Positions 1 to 9,020 of a stretch of DNA of 64,000 bases are shown piece by piece. This stretch comes from JAHEDH01 sp963753285 (GTDB lineage: Bacteria > Actinomycetota > Acidimicrobiia > Spongiisociales > ZC4RG35), in NCBI GenBank assembly GCA_963753285.1, contig CAVWBT010000010.1:186001-250000 (forward strand), written 5' to 3'. The position numbers and the translations under genes were made by a program. The notes under the pieces were generated by a model, which made no database searches, was not told the DNA's origin, and saw only the letters and a list, made by a program, of their open reading frames with translations. Positions within the stretch are counted from its first letter, which is position 1. The number at the start of each line of letters is the position of its first letter.

Positions 1-975
1 GAGGCGGGGAAGCGTCACGAGGACGAGGGCGACCGGCTCGAGGAGGCGGGGGACCACGAGGGCTCGCGTCGCGAGTATCTCCAGGCGAAGACCTTCTACG
101 CGATCGGGCGGTTCCCCGCCGAGATCACCGATGTGAAGCAGGCGATCTCCGAGGACTGTGCCCGCGCCTACCGCAAGGCGAGCGCCCATCTGGATCCACC
201 GCTCGAAGTGGTGGAGGTGCCCCATCAGGGGAAGTCGATCCGCTCACACTTCAGAGCCCCATCCGACGCCTCCGTCGACAACCCGGTCCCCGCCGTCCTC
301 ATCATGTGCGGGGCCGACGTCTTCAAGGAAGACCGTGGCTGGGCCGGTGAGATGTGCATCGACGAGGGCATGGCTTCGCTGGTGATGGACGCACCCGGCA
401 CGGGAGAGAACCCGTTCCCGTGGGCGCCGGAGTCGGTGTCGGCATGGGAGGCGGCGCTCGACTGGCTCGCCGAGCGGCCCGAAGTGGACGCCGAGAGGAT
501 CGGAGCGTTCGGCATCTCGCGCGGTGGCTACTCGGTGATGCAACTGGCCGGCACAGCCCCGGACAAGGTGAAGGCCGTCGCTGCAAACGCCGGCCACCCG
601 TTCGGGTACGTCATGTCCGACGAGGAGATGGCCGAGTTCGTCGACCATGCCAACAAGCGGGCGTCGTGGGCGTTCGGTGAGCCGGGCGGCCCCGGCTTCT
701 TCCAGCCGACGTCGGTCGAGAACGAGCGGGAGAAGTTCAAGACGTGGGCGCTGTCGGAACAGGGGATCCTCGAGAACATCACGATGCCGGTGTTGATGGT
801 CAACGGCAAACTCGACCACCTGGCCCCGATCGGCAACATCTACTTCATGTTCGAGCACGGCCCCGTCACGGGGAAGGAGGCGCGTGTCTACGCCGACGCT
901 GGGCACTGCGCCTTCAAGTACTTCGACGATTGGGCCCCCGCCACGTTCCGCTGGCTCTCCGAAAAGCTCGGCTGA
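1..975 (+). CDS. Alpha/beta hydrolase, FrsA/DUF1100-like (5' end cut by window edge)
   Basis: The frame is open from base 1, so the N-terminus lies outside the window; the first internal start (GTG 133) is not the real one because the upstream residues are also protein-like. The visible part has an alpha/beta-hydrolase core: nucleophile elbow GISRGG, an acid in NGKLDHLAP and a histidine in DAGHCAFK. An N-terminal helical cap before the core is typical of FrsA-like and 2,6-dihydroxypseudooxynicotine-hydrolase-like enzymes. Two longer relatives lie in the window at 14,179 and 36,533. The substrate is unknown. A perfect palindrome begins two bases after the stop codon. Confidence 0.8.
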   Translation, partial: EAGKRHEDEGDRLEEAGDHEGSRREYLQAKTFYAIGRFPAEITDVKQAISEDCARAYRKASAHLDPPLEVVEVPHQGKSIRSHFRAPSDASVDNPVPAVLIMCGADVFKEDRGWAGEMCIDEGMASLVMDAPGTGENPFPWAPESVSAWEAALDWLAERPEVDAERIGAFGISRGGYSVMQLAGTAPDKVKAVAANAGHPFGYVMSDEEMAEFVDHANKRASWAFGEPGGPGFFQPTSVENEREKFKTWALSEQGILENITMPVLMVNGKLDHLAPIGNIYFMFEHGPVTGKEARVYADAGHCAFKYFDDWAPATFRWLSEKLG

Positions 976-976
976 T

Positions 977-1031
977 TCCGTTCTTGTGACGGAAACGCAT
1001 GGAATAGCGATACGAGCGTCACAAGAACGGA
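977..1031. repeat. 55-bp palindromic element, copy A
   Basis: Perfect 15-bp inverted repeat TCCGTTCTTGTGACG / CGTCACAAGAACGGA around a 25-nt loop. It starts two bases after the upstream stop codon and ends seven bases before the ATG at 1039. Copy B at 1916-1970 has identical arms and the same loop length. As RNA it would form a strong hairpin and could act as a terminator or mRNA stabiliser. No U-tract follows, so an interspersed palindromic repeat is equally possible. Confidence 0.85.
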
Positions 1032-1038
1032 CGCGCTG

Positions 1039-1914
1039 ATGGGGTGGCTGTTCGGGGTCGCCTCGGCGTTCTTCTTCGCATCGGGTTCGGTGCTCGTGAG
1101 GATCGGGCAGCGTCACCGCGCCAAGGACGACGGCGTGCTGATGACGGTCTTCGTCAACGTGCTCGTGCTGAGCGTCACGGCGGCCTTCGTGGCTCGCCCG
1201 CCCTGGGACTGGGGCGGGGTGCTGGCGCTGCTGCTGGGAGGGGTGATCGGCACGGTGGGCGGCCGCTCGTTCAACCTCCGGGCGGTGCGACTGATCGGGC
1301 CGAGCCGGGCGAGCGCGTTCATCACGGGGACCCCGCTGATGGCGGCGATCGTCGGGTGGATCGTCCTGGGCGAGTCGTTGACCGCGCTCGAGGCCGTCGG
1401 GGGTGCGCTCGTGATCGCCGGACTGCTGTGGCTGGTCCGAGTACGTGCCGGCGCAGGAGGGCGGAGCGGTGAGAAGGTGCCGATCTCGTTCTATCTCGTC
1501 GCGTCAGCGGCCCCGATGTTCTTCGGGACCGCGTTCGTCGTGCGCAAGTTCGGACTCCAGTACTTCGACAGTTCGGTGTGGGGTGCGCTCCTGGGCGTCG
1601 TGGCGGCGTTCACGGTGCTCACTACCAACGACGTCGTGCGAGGCAACCTCGGCGAGCGCATCGCCATGAACGTGCGCTCGGTCCCGTGGTTCTTCGTCGG
1701 CGCCGGGGTCGCGACGAGCCTGGCGCTGTTGAGTCAGTACACGGCGTTCGGCTACCTGCCGGCGTGGGTGGTGGGGATCCTCCAGGCGACCCAGGGCATC
1801 TGGGCGATCCTGCTCGGGATGATCTTCCTCAAGGGCGACGAGCGCGTCGACACCGCCTTGATCGGGTCGGTGCTGCTCGTCGTCTCCGGTGTGGTCCTGA
1901 TCGCGCTCCAGTGA
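1039..1914 (+). CDS. EamA/DMT-family membrane transporter
   Basis: 291 residues with about ten hydrophobic segments arranged as two EamA halves, the usual DMT design (starts MGWLFGVAS; GGALVIAGLLWL closes the first half; ends VVSGVVLIALQ). Such proteins export or import small metabolites across the inner membrane; the substrate cannot be read from sequence. The ATG has no clear Shine-Dalgarno because the palindrome ends seven bases upstream. The gene is framed by two copies of the same 55-bp palindrome. It is convergent with the ABC exporter pair that follows. Confidence 0.85.
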   Translation: MGWLFGVASAFFFASGSVLVRIGQRHRAKDDGVLMTVFVNVLVLSVTAAFVARPPWDWGGVLALLLGGVIGTVGGRSFNLRAVRLIGPSRASAFITGTPLMAAIVGWIVLGESLTALEAVGGALVIAGLLWLVRVRAGAGGRSGEKVPISFYLVASAAPMFFGTAFVVRKFGLQYFDSSVWGALLGVVAAFTVLTTNDVVRGNLGERIAMNVRSVPWFFVGAGVATSLALLSQYTAFGYLPAWVVGILQATQGIWAILLGMIFLKGDERVDTALIGSVLLVVSGVVLIALQ

Positions 1915-1915
1915 A

Positions 1916-1970
1916 TCCGTTCTTGTGACGCTGGCGCCGGTATTTCCGATGTTCCCGTCACAAGAACGGA
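1916..1970. repeat. 55-bp palindromic element, copy B (probable bidirectional terminator)
   Basis: Same 15-bp arms as copy A, separated by a different 25-nt loop. It begins two bases after the stop of the EamA gene and ends four bases before the stop of the convergent ABC exporter gene, so it fills the whole gap between the two 3' ends. The loop resembles the reverse complement of the copy A loop only weakly (14 of 25 positions by eye). Confidence 0.85.
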
Positions 1971-1974
1971 GAGA

Positions 1975-4011
1975 TCAATCCGATACCGGAGTCGGCATCG
2001 CGGGTCCTGCGGCAGCGATCGGGGCGTGCGCGGGTGGGATCGAGGCTCGGGGCCCGGTGAACTGGGCCTTGTACAGGGCCGCATAGGCACCGTCGGCGGC
2101 GATCAGCTCGTCGTGGTCTCCTTGCTCGACGATCCGACCGTCCTCCATCACCAGGATGAGGTCCGCGTCGCGGATCGTCGACAGTCGGTGGGCGATGACG
2201 AAGCTCGTCCGGTCGGTACGGAGCGCGCTCATGGCGTGCTGCACCAGCAGTTCGGTACGGGTGTCCACCGAGCTGGTTGCCTCGTCGAGGATGAGCAGCG
2301 CGGGGTTCGCCAGGAACGCCCGGGCGATCGTGATCAGCTGCTTCTCGCCGGTCGAGATGTTCGCACCCTCGTCGTCGACGATCGTGTCGTACCCGTCGGG
2401 TAGCGAGTGGACGAACCGATCCACGAATGTGGCTTGGGCCGCTTCGAGGATCTCGTCCTCGGTCGCGTCGAGCCGGCCGTACGCGATGTTCTCGCGGATC
2501 GTTCCTTCGAACAGCCATGTGTCCTGTAGCACCATCCCGATCTCGGAACGCAGGTCCTCCTTGTGCATCGAGGCGATGTCGATGCCGTCGAGCGTGATGC
2601 GTCCGGCGTCGAGTTCGTAGAAGCGCATGATGAGATTGACGAGCGTGGTCTTACCCGCCCCGGTCGGCCCGACGATTGCGACGGTCTGGCCAGGGGTCAC
2701 GGTGAGGGAGAGGTCTTCTATCAGCGGGCGATCCGCTTCGTATCGGAACGAGACCTCCTCGAAGCTGACCTGCCCTCGTCGAACACCCGTCGTCCGGGCA
2801 CGTTCGTCGTCAGTCTCCTCTTCGTCTGCGTCGAGCAGTTCGAAGACACGCTCTGCGGAGGCCACGCCGGACTGGAGCAGGTTGACCATCGATGCCACCT
2901 GTGTGACGGGCTGCGTGAACTGACGCGAGTACTGGATGAAGGCCTGAACGCTTCCCAGGCTCAGCGTCCCGGAGGCGACCCGCAGACCGCCGAGGACGGC
3001 AATGATCACGTAGTTGAGGTTCCCGACGAACATCATGATCGGCATGATCAACCCCGACAGGAACTGAGCGACGAAGCTCGCCTGGAACAGCTGTTCGTTC
3101 TCCTCGTCGAACCGGGCCTGGGCCTCCGCCTGACGGCCGAACACCTTGATCAGTGAGTGGCCGGTGAACGCCTCCTCCACCTGGGCGTTGAGGGCGCCGG
3201 TCCGGCGCCACTGGTCGATGAACCGCACCCGTGATCGCTTCATGACCGCTCCGGCCAGCGCCATGCTGACCGGAATCGTGACCAGCGCGACGAGCGACAG
3301 CAGCGGCGAGATCGAGATCATCATGCCGACGACGAACAAGATCGTGAGGATCGACGTGAGGGCCTGGCTGAGTGTCTGCTGGAGGCTCTGAGCGACGTTG
3401 TCCATGTCGTTGGTCACACGGCTCAGCAGCTCTCCGCGTGGCTGGCGGTCGAAGTAGTGGAGCGGCAGTCGATTGAGTTTCTCCTCGACCTCCTCCCGCA
3501 TCCGATACACGGTGCGCTGGACCACGTCGTTGAGCACGTAGCCCTGGAAGTACGACAGGAGGGCGGAGCCGGCGTAGAGGGCGAGCACGAACCACAGCAC
3601 CCGGGCGACCGCCGCGAAGTCGATTCCCTGACCCGGTACGAGGTCGATGCCGGTCAGCAGATCGGCGAACTGGTTCCGCCCTGCGGCGGCGGCCGCCTCG
3701 ATCGCCTGTTCCTTCGTCATTCCGGCCGGAAGCATCTTTCCGACGGCGCCGGCGAAGATCAGGTCGGTCGCCCGGCCGAGGACCCGAGGCCCGACGGCCG
3801 AAAGGGCGACGCTGACGACCGCGGAGATGAAGATCAGGCCGACCCGGACCCGCTCTGGCCGGAGCCTGCGCACCATGCGCTTCGACGAGCCCTTGAAGTC
3901 CATCGATTTCTGACCCACCATCCCCATGGCGTGGGGGCCACGCCCGCCCATGGGTCCGCCCTGGATGCGCTCGGTCTCCTTCATCTTCGCCGGTGTCTTG
4001 GGGGCGGTCAC
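1975..4011 (-). CDS. ABC exporter half-transporter (permease-ATPase fusion), subunit 2
   Basis: 678 residues: an N-terminal cytosolic tail, six-helix ABC exporter domain (about residues 55-380), then an ATPase domain with Walker A GPTGAGKT, Q-loop LQDTW, a divergent signature ISTGEKQ and Walker B LLILDEA. Multidrug or lipid exporters of the LmrA/MsbA/TmrAB type are built this way. The GTG start overlaps the stop of the preceding gene (GTGA), so the two half-transporters are probably co-translated and form a heterodimer. A TetR gene heads the operon, which supports drug or metabolite efflux. The C-terminal tail is Pro/Ala-rich. Confidence 0.9.
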   Translation of the reverse strand: MTAPKTPAKMKETERIQGGPMGGRGPHAMGMVGQKSMDFKGSSKRMVRRLRPERVRVGLIFISAVVSVALSAVGPRVLGRATDLIFAGAVGKMLPAGMTKEQAIEAAAAAGRNQFADLLTGIDLVPGQGIDFAAVARVLWFVLALYAGSALLSYFQGYVLNDVVQRTVYRMREEVEEKLNRLPLHYFDRQPRGELLSRVTNDMDNVAQSLQQTLSQALTSILTILFVVGMMISISPLLSLVALVTIPVSMALAGAVMKRSRVRFIDQWRRTGALNAQVEEAFTGHSLIKVFGRQAEAQARFDEENEQLFQASFVAQFLSGLIMPIMMFVGNLNYVIIAVLGGLRVASGTLSLGSVQAFIQYSRQFTQPVTQVASMVNLLQSGVASAERVFELLDADEEETDDERARTTGVRRGQVSFEEVSFRYEADRPLIEDLSLTVTPGQTVAIVGPTGAGKTTLVNLIMRFYELDAGRITLDGIDIASMHKEDLRSEIGMVLQDTWLFEGTIRENIAYGRLDATEDEILEAAQATFVDRFVHSLPDGYDTIVDDEGANISTGEKQLITIARAFLANPALLILDEATSSVDTRTELLVQHAMSALRTDRTSFVIAHRLSTIRDADLILVMEDGRIVEQGDHDELIAADGAYAALYKAQFTGPRASIPPAHAPIAAAGPAMPTPVSD

Positions 4012-5738
4012 GAGGCCTCCGCCTTCAGCTGGGATTCGACGATCTCCCCGTAGGTCGGGCAGGTGTCGAGCAGCTCCACGTGTGTGCCGATTCCCACGAT
4101 CTCGCCGTCCTCGAGCACGATTATCTGGTCGGCGTCGGTGATGGTGAACACGCGCTGGGCCACGATCACGACGGTGGCGTCGGCGGTGATCGGCTCCAGC
4201 GCCCGCCGCAGCCGGGCATCGGTGGCGACGTCGAGCGCCGAGAACGAGTCGTCGAACAGGTAGATCTCAGGGCGGCGGATGAGCGCGCGGGCGATGGCGA
4301 GTCGCTGCCGTTGCCCGCCGGAGACGTTGGTCCCGGCCTGGGCGATCGGGGAGTCGAGGCCGTCGGGCATCGCCTCGACGAAGTCGCGGGCCTGGGCGAT
4401 CTCGAGGGCTTCCCACATCTCATCCTCGGTTGCGTCGGGTTTGCCGTAGCGGAGGTTCGAGGCGATCGTCCCCGAGAACAGGTACGCCTTCTGGGGCACG
4501 AGCCCGATCCGCGCCCACAGCGTCTCCTGCTCCAGCTCCATCACGTCCACCCCGTCGACCTCGATCGATCCCTCCGTGGCGTCGAAGAGGCGTGGGATGA
4601 GGTTCAGCAATGTGGTCTTGCCGGCGCCGGTCGATCCGATGATGGCGGTCGTCTCGCCGGGCCGAGCAGAGAAGGTGATGTCTTTCAGGACCGGGTGCTC
4701 GGCGCCGGCGTACGTGAACCCGACACCCCGCAGGTCGAGTTCGCCGCTCGTCTGCACCTGGGTGACGCCTCGTGCCGGCGGAACCACCGACGAATCGGTC
4801 TCCAGCACTTCGCCGATTCGATCCGCCGAGACCGAGGCGCGAGGGATCATGACGAGCATGAAGGTGGACATCATGACCGCCATCAGGATCTGGATGAGAT
4901 ACGCCAGGAAGGCGGTGAGCGCACCGATCTGCATCGCTCCTGTGTCGATCCGCAAGCCCCCGAACCACAACACGGCGACGCTCGAGGCGTTCATCACGAG
5001 CATGACGGTCGGGAAGACCGCCATCATCCACCGTCCGACCGAGATGGAGACGTCCGTCAGTTCGGCGTTGGCGGTCCCGAACCGGTCGGTCTCGTAGGGC
5101 TCACGGACGAACGCGCGGATGACCCTGATCCCGGTGATCTGTTCTCTCAGGACCTGGTTGACCGTGTCGAGTCTGGTCTGCATCAGCCTGAAGCCCGGCA
5201 CCATCCGGCTGATGATCAACCCCACGGTGACACCGAGGATGGGGACCGCTGCCGCTACGAGCCACGAGAGGCCGATGTCCTCCCGCAGCGCCATGATCAC
5301 GCCTCCGACGAGCATGATCGGGGCAGAGATCATCATCGTGAACGTCATCAATGCCAGCATCTGCACCTGCTGGACGTCGTTGGTGTTGCGGGTGATGAGC
5401 GACGGGGCCCCGAATCTGGCGACCTCCCGGGACGAGAACGACCCGACCTGGTGGAACAGCGCTCCGCGCACGTCCCGGCCGAACGCCATCGCCGTCCGGG
5501 CACCGAAGTAGACGGCGGTGATGGTGCAGGCGATCTGCACGAGCGAGACGGCCAGCATCCATCCACCGGTGCGGATGATGTAGTCGATGTCGCCCTGGAC
5601 GACCCCGTTGTCGATGATGTCGGCGTTGAGGCTCGGGAGGTACAGCGATGCGATGGTGCCGACCAATTGGAGCAGGACGACGATTGCGATCAACCGCTTG
5701 TACGGAGCGAGGTATCGCCGCAGGAGCTTCTGGAGCAT
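4008..5738 (-). CDS. ABC exporter half-transporter (permease-ATPase fusion), subunit 1
   Basis: 576 residues: six transmembrane helices (first begins LIAIVVLLQLVG), then an ATPase domain with Walker A GSTGAGKT, Q-loop VPQKAYLF, signature VSGGQRQR and Walker B IYLFDDSFSALD. The Walker B catalytic Glu position is Asp-Ser (DDS), which in heterodimeric exporters often marks the degenerate catalytic site; its partner at 1975 carries the canonical DEA. Start chosen at ATG 5738, which overlaps the TetR stop as TGATG. It makes an operon with TetR and the second half-transporter. Confidence 0.9.
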   Translation of the reverse strand: MLQKLLRRYLAPYKRLIAIVVLLQLVGTIASLYLPSLNADIIDNGVVQGDIDYIIRTGGWMLAVSLVQIACTITAVYFGARTAMAFGRDVRGALFHQVGSFSSREVARFGAPSLITRNTNDVQQVQMLALMTFTMMISAPIMLVGGVIMALREDIGLSWLVAAAVPILGVTVGLIISRMVPGFRLMQTRLDTVNQVLREQITGIRVIRAFVREPYETDRFGTANAELTDVSISVGRWMMAVFPTVMLVMNASSVAVLWFGGLRIDTGAMQIGALTAFLAYLIQILMAVMMSTFMLVMIPRASVSADRIGEVLETDSSVVPPARGVTQVQTSGELDLRGVGFTYAGAEHPVLKDITFSARPGETTAIIGSTGAGKTTLLNLIPRLFDATEGSIEVDGVDVMELEQETLWARIGLVPQKAYLFSGTIASNLRYGKPDATEDEMWEALEIAQARDFVEAMPDGLDSPIAQAGTNVSGGQRQRLAIARALIRRPEIYLFDDSFSALDVATDARLRRALEPITADATVVIVAQRVFTITDADQIIVLEDGEIVGIGTHVELLDTCPTYGEIVESQLKAEAS

Positions 5739-6349
5739 CAGGTCGCGCCATCCGGTGCGTGGGCGGCGACCCCTTCGGCGAGGACGGAGAAGGCGTCTTC
5801 GAGCGCGGTGCGGAGCGGTCCGGGCTGGCCGCTCTCGTTCCACCACTCGATGGTCGCTCGCAGTGTGGCGACCGACCAGACGACGATCAGCTTCGGGAAC
5901 GGGTCGGTGTTCGGGTCGACGCCGATCCTGGTGGCGATGGCGTCGGTGAGCTCCCGTTCGAGTTGGACGACAGCAGCCATGTGGCGGGGGATCAGCTGTG
6001 GATACCGGGTCGTCAGCTCGGTCCTGATCATCCACCGTCGGGCGAGTTCGGAGTCCTCGTCGGCGGCCAGCACCGCGAGCAGCGCGGCGAAGGGGTCCTC
6101 TTCAGCCGGGCGGGCCTCGACTTCGCGGGCGATCTCCCGGAGCAGTGCCGGCTCGAGGCCGACGACCGCCTCCTCTTTGCACGAGAAGTAGTTGAAGAAC
6201 GTCCGCGGCGATACGCCCGCTGCGTCGGTGATCTCGTCGATCGTGACGTCGTCGAGTCCTCGTTCGAGGGTCAGTTCCCGGGCGGCCGACGCCAGAGACC
6301 GGTACGTCATCAACTTCTTGTGCGTTCTCCGATCGACGGTCTCGCTCAC
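5738..6349 (-). CDS. TetR-family transcriptional regulator
   Basis: 203 residues from the GTG at 6349 (another GTG lies at 6355). The N-terminal helix-turn-helix reads VTIDEITDAAGVSPRTFFNYFSCKEE, split here as VTIDEITDAAGVSPRTFF and NYFSCKEE, typical of TetR. The C-terminal ligand domain is variable. It is the first gene of the operon with the two ABC exporter subunits, so it most likely represses them in the absence of an inducer. A perfect 8-bp inverted repeat 18 bp upstream of the start is the likely autoregulatory operator. Confidence 0.88.
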   Translation of the reverse strand: MSETVDRRTHKKLMTYRSLASAARELTLERGLDDVTIDEITDAAGVSPRTFFNYFSCKEEAVVGLEPALLREIAREVEARPAEEDPFAALLAVLAADEDSELARRWMIRTELTTRYPQLIPRHMAAVVQLERELTDAIATRIGVDPNTDPFPKLIVVWSVATLRATIEWWNESGQPGPLRTALEDAFSVLAEGVAAHAPDGAT

Positions 6350-6366
6350 GATCACGATCTTACGCG

Positions 6367-6387
6367 AACTTGCACAATCTGCAAGTT
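6367..6387. promoter_or_regulatory. Probable TetR operator
   Basis: Perfect inverted repeat AACTTGCA / TGCAAGTT with a 5-nt centre, lying 18-38 bp upstream of the TetR start. The size (21 bp), symmetry and position fit an operator by which TetR controls itself and the ABC exporter genes. It differs from the TGCAATCGATTGCA operators of the catabolic region. Confidence 0.65.
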
Positions 6388-6422
6388 TGCAGTTCACGCA
6401 TGTTCCCGCTCGACCCGAGACG

Positions 6423-7427
6423 TCAACCGAGCTGAGAACGGTGTGATTCGATCCAGTCGGCAACGATCATGAACGTTCGCTTCGACACCGGGTGTTCGGG
6501 CACGACGCTGGCCCAGGCGTGGAACATGTCGTCTTCGATGTAGAGCGTGGCCTCGACGCCAGCAGCCCAGGCCCGTTCGGCGAACCGGGTCGAGTCGTCG
6601 AGGATGATCTCGCGGCCGCCGGCTGCGATCAGCATCGGCGGCAGCCCCGACAGGTCGGCGTACAGCGGTGAGGCCCACGGGTCGGTCGGTTTGGCGCCTC
6701 CGAGGTAGTGCTCGGCCGGATCCGCGTCTCTGACCGGGAGGTAGTCCGTGCCGGCGTTCGACTCGATCGACGAGCCGGTCACCGCCAGATCGAGCCACGC
6801 AGAGAGGAGCACCGCTCCGGCGGGGAGTGGCAGTCCCTCATCCCGCAGCCGGACGAGGAGCGCCGCTGCGAGGTTGCCACCCGCCGAGTCGCCTGCGACG
6901 AAGATCCGGTCCGGTTCGATCCCTCGTTCCAGCAGCCCGAGGTACACCTTCGTCACGTCGACGAGTGCCGCCGGATACCGATGTCGCGGCGAGAGGCGGT
7001 AGTCGACCGAGAAGGCATCGGCACGTGATGCCGCCGCGAGATGGGCGATGAATGGCCGCTCCATCCCGGGACTGCCGACGACGAACCCCCCACCGTGGAT
7101 GTAGAAGATGACCGGTCGTCGAGTCGGGAGCCTCGGTGTTCGGAGCCACTCACCCCCGACACCGTTGATCGAGTCCTCCTCGACGTGGATCAGGCCGCGG
7201 AGCGAGCGAGGGAGCGGCGCCTCGAATCGCAGGTCCGCCCATCGGTCGGGGCGCCCGATCTCCACCGCCGTGTCCAGCAGCCCGTACAGGGTCGCACGTC
7301 TGAGCTCCAGCCCCCAGCTCCAGCCCGGGACGAGCGGCCCGCGGCGGAGCCTGTGACCGATCGCGGTCACGACGGCGATGATCACTGCCAACAGGAGTCG
7401 AAAGGTGATCCACATCGAGCGCATCAT
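6423..7427 (-). CDS. Alpha/beta hydrolase, hormone-sensitive-lipase (HSL) type esterase
   Basis: 334 residues. An N-terminal hydrophobic segment (LLLAVIIAVVTAIG) suggests membrane anchoring or a signal anchor. The hydrolase core has the oxyanion motif HGGGF, nucleophile elbow GDSAGG, a likely acid near the LILDDS region and histidine in DDMFHAW. HSL-type enzymes hydrolyse short-chain esters. It has its own promoter region and is not clearly coupled to its neighbours. The physiological substrate is unknown. Confidence 0.88.
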   Translation of the reverse strand: MMRSMWITFRLLLAVIIAVVTAIGHRLRRGPLVPGWSWGLELRRATLYGLLDTAVEIGRPDRWADLRFEAPLPRSLRGLIHVEEDSINGVGGEWLRTPRLPTRRPVIFYIHGGGFVVGSPGMERPFIAHLAAASRADAFSVDYRLSPRHRYPAALVDVTKVYLGLLERGIEPDRIFVAGDSAGGNLAAALLVRLRDEGLPLPAGAVLLSAWLDLAVTGSSIESNAGTDYLPVRDADPAEHYLGGAKPTDPWASPLYADLSGLPPMLIAAGGREIILDDSTRFAERAWAAGVEATLYIEDDMFHAWASVVPEHPVSKRTFMIVADWIESHRSQLG

Positions 7428-7505
7428 CTGATCCTCACGGACGGTTCGATCCCGTGCCAGGGCCGGTGGACCGGGCCGGCAGTGGCCTTTGCCTGGTCGA
7501 TGACG

Positions 7506-8915
7506 TCAGGTCCAGGACATGGCATCCAAGCGCACCTTCTCTCCGCGCCGAGGCACCACCGCGCTGAGGCCGAACCCCTCGTGGAGCGCTTCGGCGAGGG
7601 CTCTCGAGGCGTCGGGTTCCCCATGCTGGACGTAGACCGTGCGGGGGAGCGGCGTGGCGCCGGTCAGCCAGTCGACCAGTTCGCTCTGGTCGGCATGTGT
7701 CGACAACTCGACCTGGCTGACCTCGGCGTGCACCTGGTGGTAGCCGCCGAGCATCTTGATGCTCCGTTCGCCTCTGGCCAGCCGATCGCCGCGAGTCCCG
7801 GGCGCCTGGAAACCGACCAGGACGACCGCATTCCGCTCGTCCCCGATCCGGTGGATGAGATGGTGGATGACGCGACCGCCCGTCGCCATGCCCGACGCCG
7901 AGATGATGATCATCGGGCCCTCCTGGTCGTTCAGCGCCTTCGACTCATCCACGGTACGAACGGTCGTGAGGTCCAGTGAATCGAAGAGACGCCGCCCGTG
8001 GAACTCCGGTCGGATCTCGGGCGACCCCGCGGTTGCGGCCTCCTGATAGACCTCGAGTGCACGGTTCGCCATCGGGCTGTCCAGATAGACGGGAACGGCG
8101 GGAAGCCGCCCGGTCGCGACGAGGCGGTCGAGATGATGGAGCACCACCTCGGTTCGGTCGACGGCGAACGCCGGGATGACGGCAACCCCGTCGCGCACGA
8201 GCGCCGCTCCGACAGCAGCTCCCAGATCCTCCTCGTGATCCGTTTCGTGGTGCTCCTCGTCCCCGTAGGTCGACTCGACGACCACGATGTCGGCGCGACC
8301 GATGCTCACGGGCGGGAGCAGAAGCGGGTGTGTGGGCCTTCCCAGGTCCCCGCTGAGCACCGTCCGGATCGACGGGCTGTTCATCTCGACGGCGATCCAG
8401 GCGGCGCCGAGGATGTGGCCGGCGCCGGAGAGCGTGGCCGTGATGTCCTCGGCGACCTCGATCGGCGTGCCGAACGGCACGGTCTGGAACAGCAGGTTGC
8501 AGCGTTCGGCGTCGTCCCGGGTGTACAACGGAAGCGCCGGATCGTGTTTGGAGTAGCCGTGCCGGTTGGCGTGCGAGGCCTGCTCCTCGTGGAGCTTGGC
8601 GCTGTCAGCGAGGACGATCTCTGCGAGTCGGCGGGTCCCTTCGGTGCAGTACACGGGGCCTCTGAACCCCATCTTCACCAGCCGCGGGAGGTATCCGCAG
8701 TGATCCAGGTGTGCGTGGGTGAGCAGGACGGCGTCGATCGACTCCGGCTTGATCGGGAACCGCTCCCAGTTCAACAGGCGGAGGTCCTTGCGCCCCTGAA
8801 ACATGCCGCAGTCGATGAGGATTCGCTCGTCCCCGGTGTCGAGCAGGGTCCGGCTACCCGTCACGGTTCCCGCGGCGCCGAGAAACCTCAGCGTCGGTTC
8901 GTGCCGCTCGGCCAT
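7506..8915 (-). CDS. MBL-fold / beta-CASP metallo-hydrolase (RNA exonuclease-like)
   Basis: 469 residues. The metal-binding motif HAHLDH is at residues 67-72, preceded by LLT; the remaining metallo-beta-lactamase motifs (GAGHILGA, SGDLGR) and beta-CASP motifs (DSPMA, ASGMATGGR, QAPGTRG, STHADQ) follow in order. The length and pattern match the YSH1/CPSF-like MBL RNA exonucleases of bacteria and archaea, and not RNase J, which is longer. The likely role is in RNA processing or turnover in the cytoplasm; neighbours do not refine this. Confidence 0.85.
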   Translation of the reverse strand: MAERHEPTLRFLGAAGTVTGSRTLLDTGDERILIDCGMFQGRKDLRLLNWERFPIKPESIDAVLLTHAHLDHCGYLPRLVKMGFRGPVYCTEGTRRLAEIVLADSAKLHEEQASHANRHGYSKHDPALPLYTRDDAERCNLLFQTVPFGTPIEVAEDITATLSGAGHILGAAWIAVEMNSPSIRTVLSGDLGRPTHPLLLPPVSIGRADIVVVESTYGDEEHHETDHEEDLGAAVGAALVRDGVAVIPAFAVDRTEVVLHHLDRLVATGRLPAVPVYLDSPMANRALEVYQEAATAGSPEIRPEFHGRRLFDSLDLTTVRTVDESKALNDQEGPMIIISASGMATGGRVIHHLIHRIGDERNAVVLVGFQAPGTRGDRLARGERSIKMLGGYHQVHAEVSQVELSTHADQSELVDWLTGATPLPRTVYVQHGEPDASRALAEALHEGFGLSAVVPRRGEKVRLDAMSWT

Positions 8916-9020
8916 CTGTCGCCTCTCGTTGCCTCCCTCGATTGTCCATCCACACCGGCGTTCGCCCCATTGACCTAAGTCATCATCTCGGGTCTTCGGG
9001 TGAGGGAAGGACTCGGCCGG

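Noticed and set aside
3993..6191. A 732-codon open frame antisense to the second ABC exporter subunit
   Set aside because: High-GC shadow of the real gene: composition is His/Asp/Arg-rich, there are no domains, and the opposite strand encodes a complete ABC exporter.
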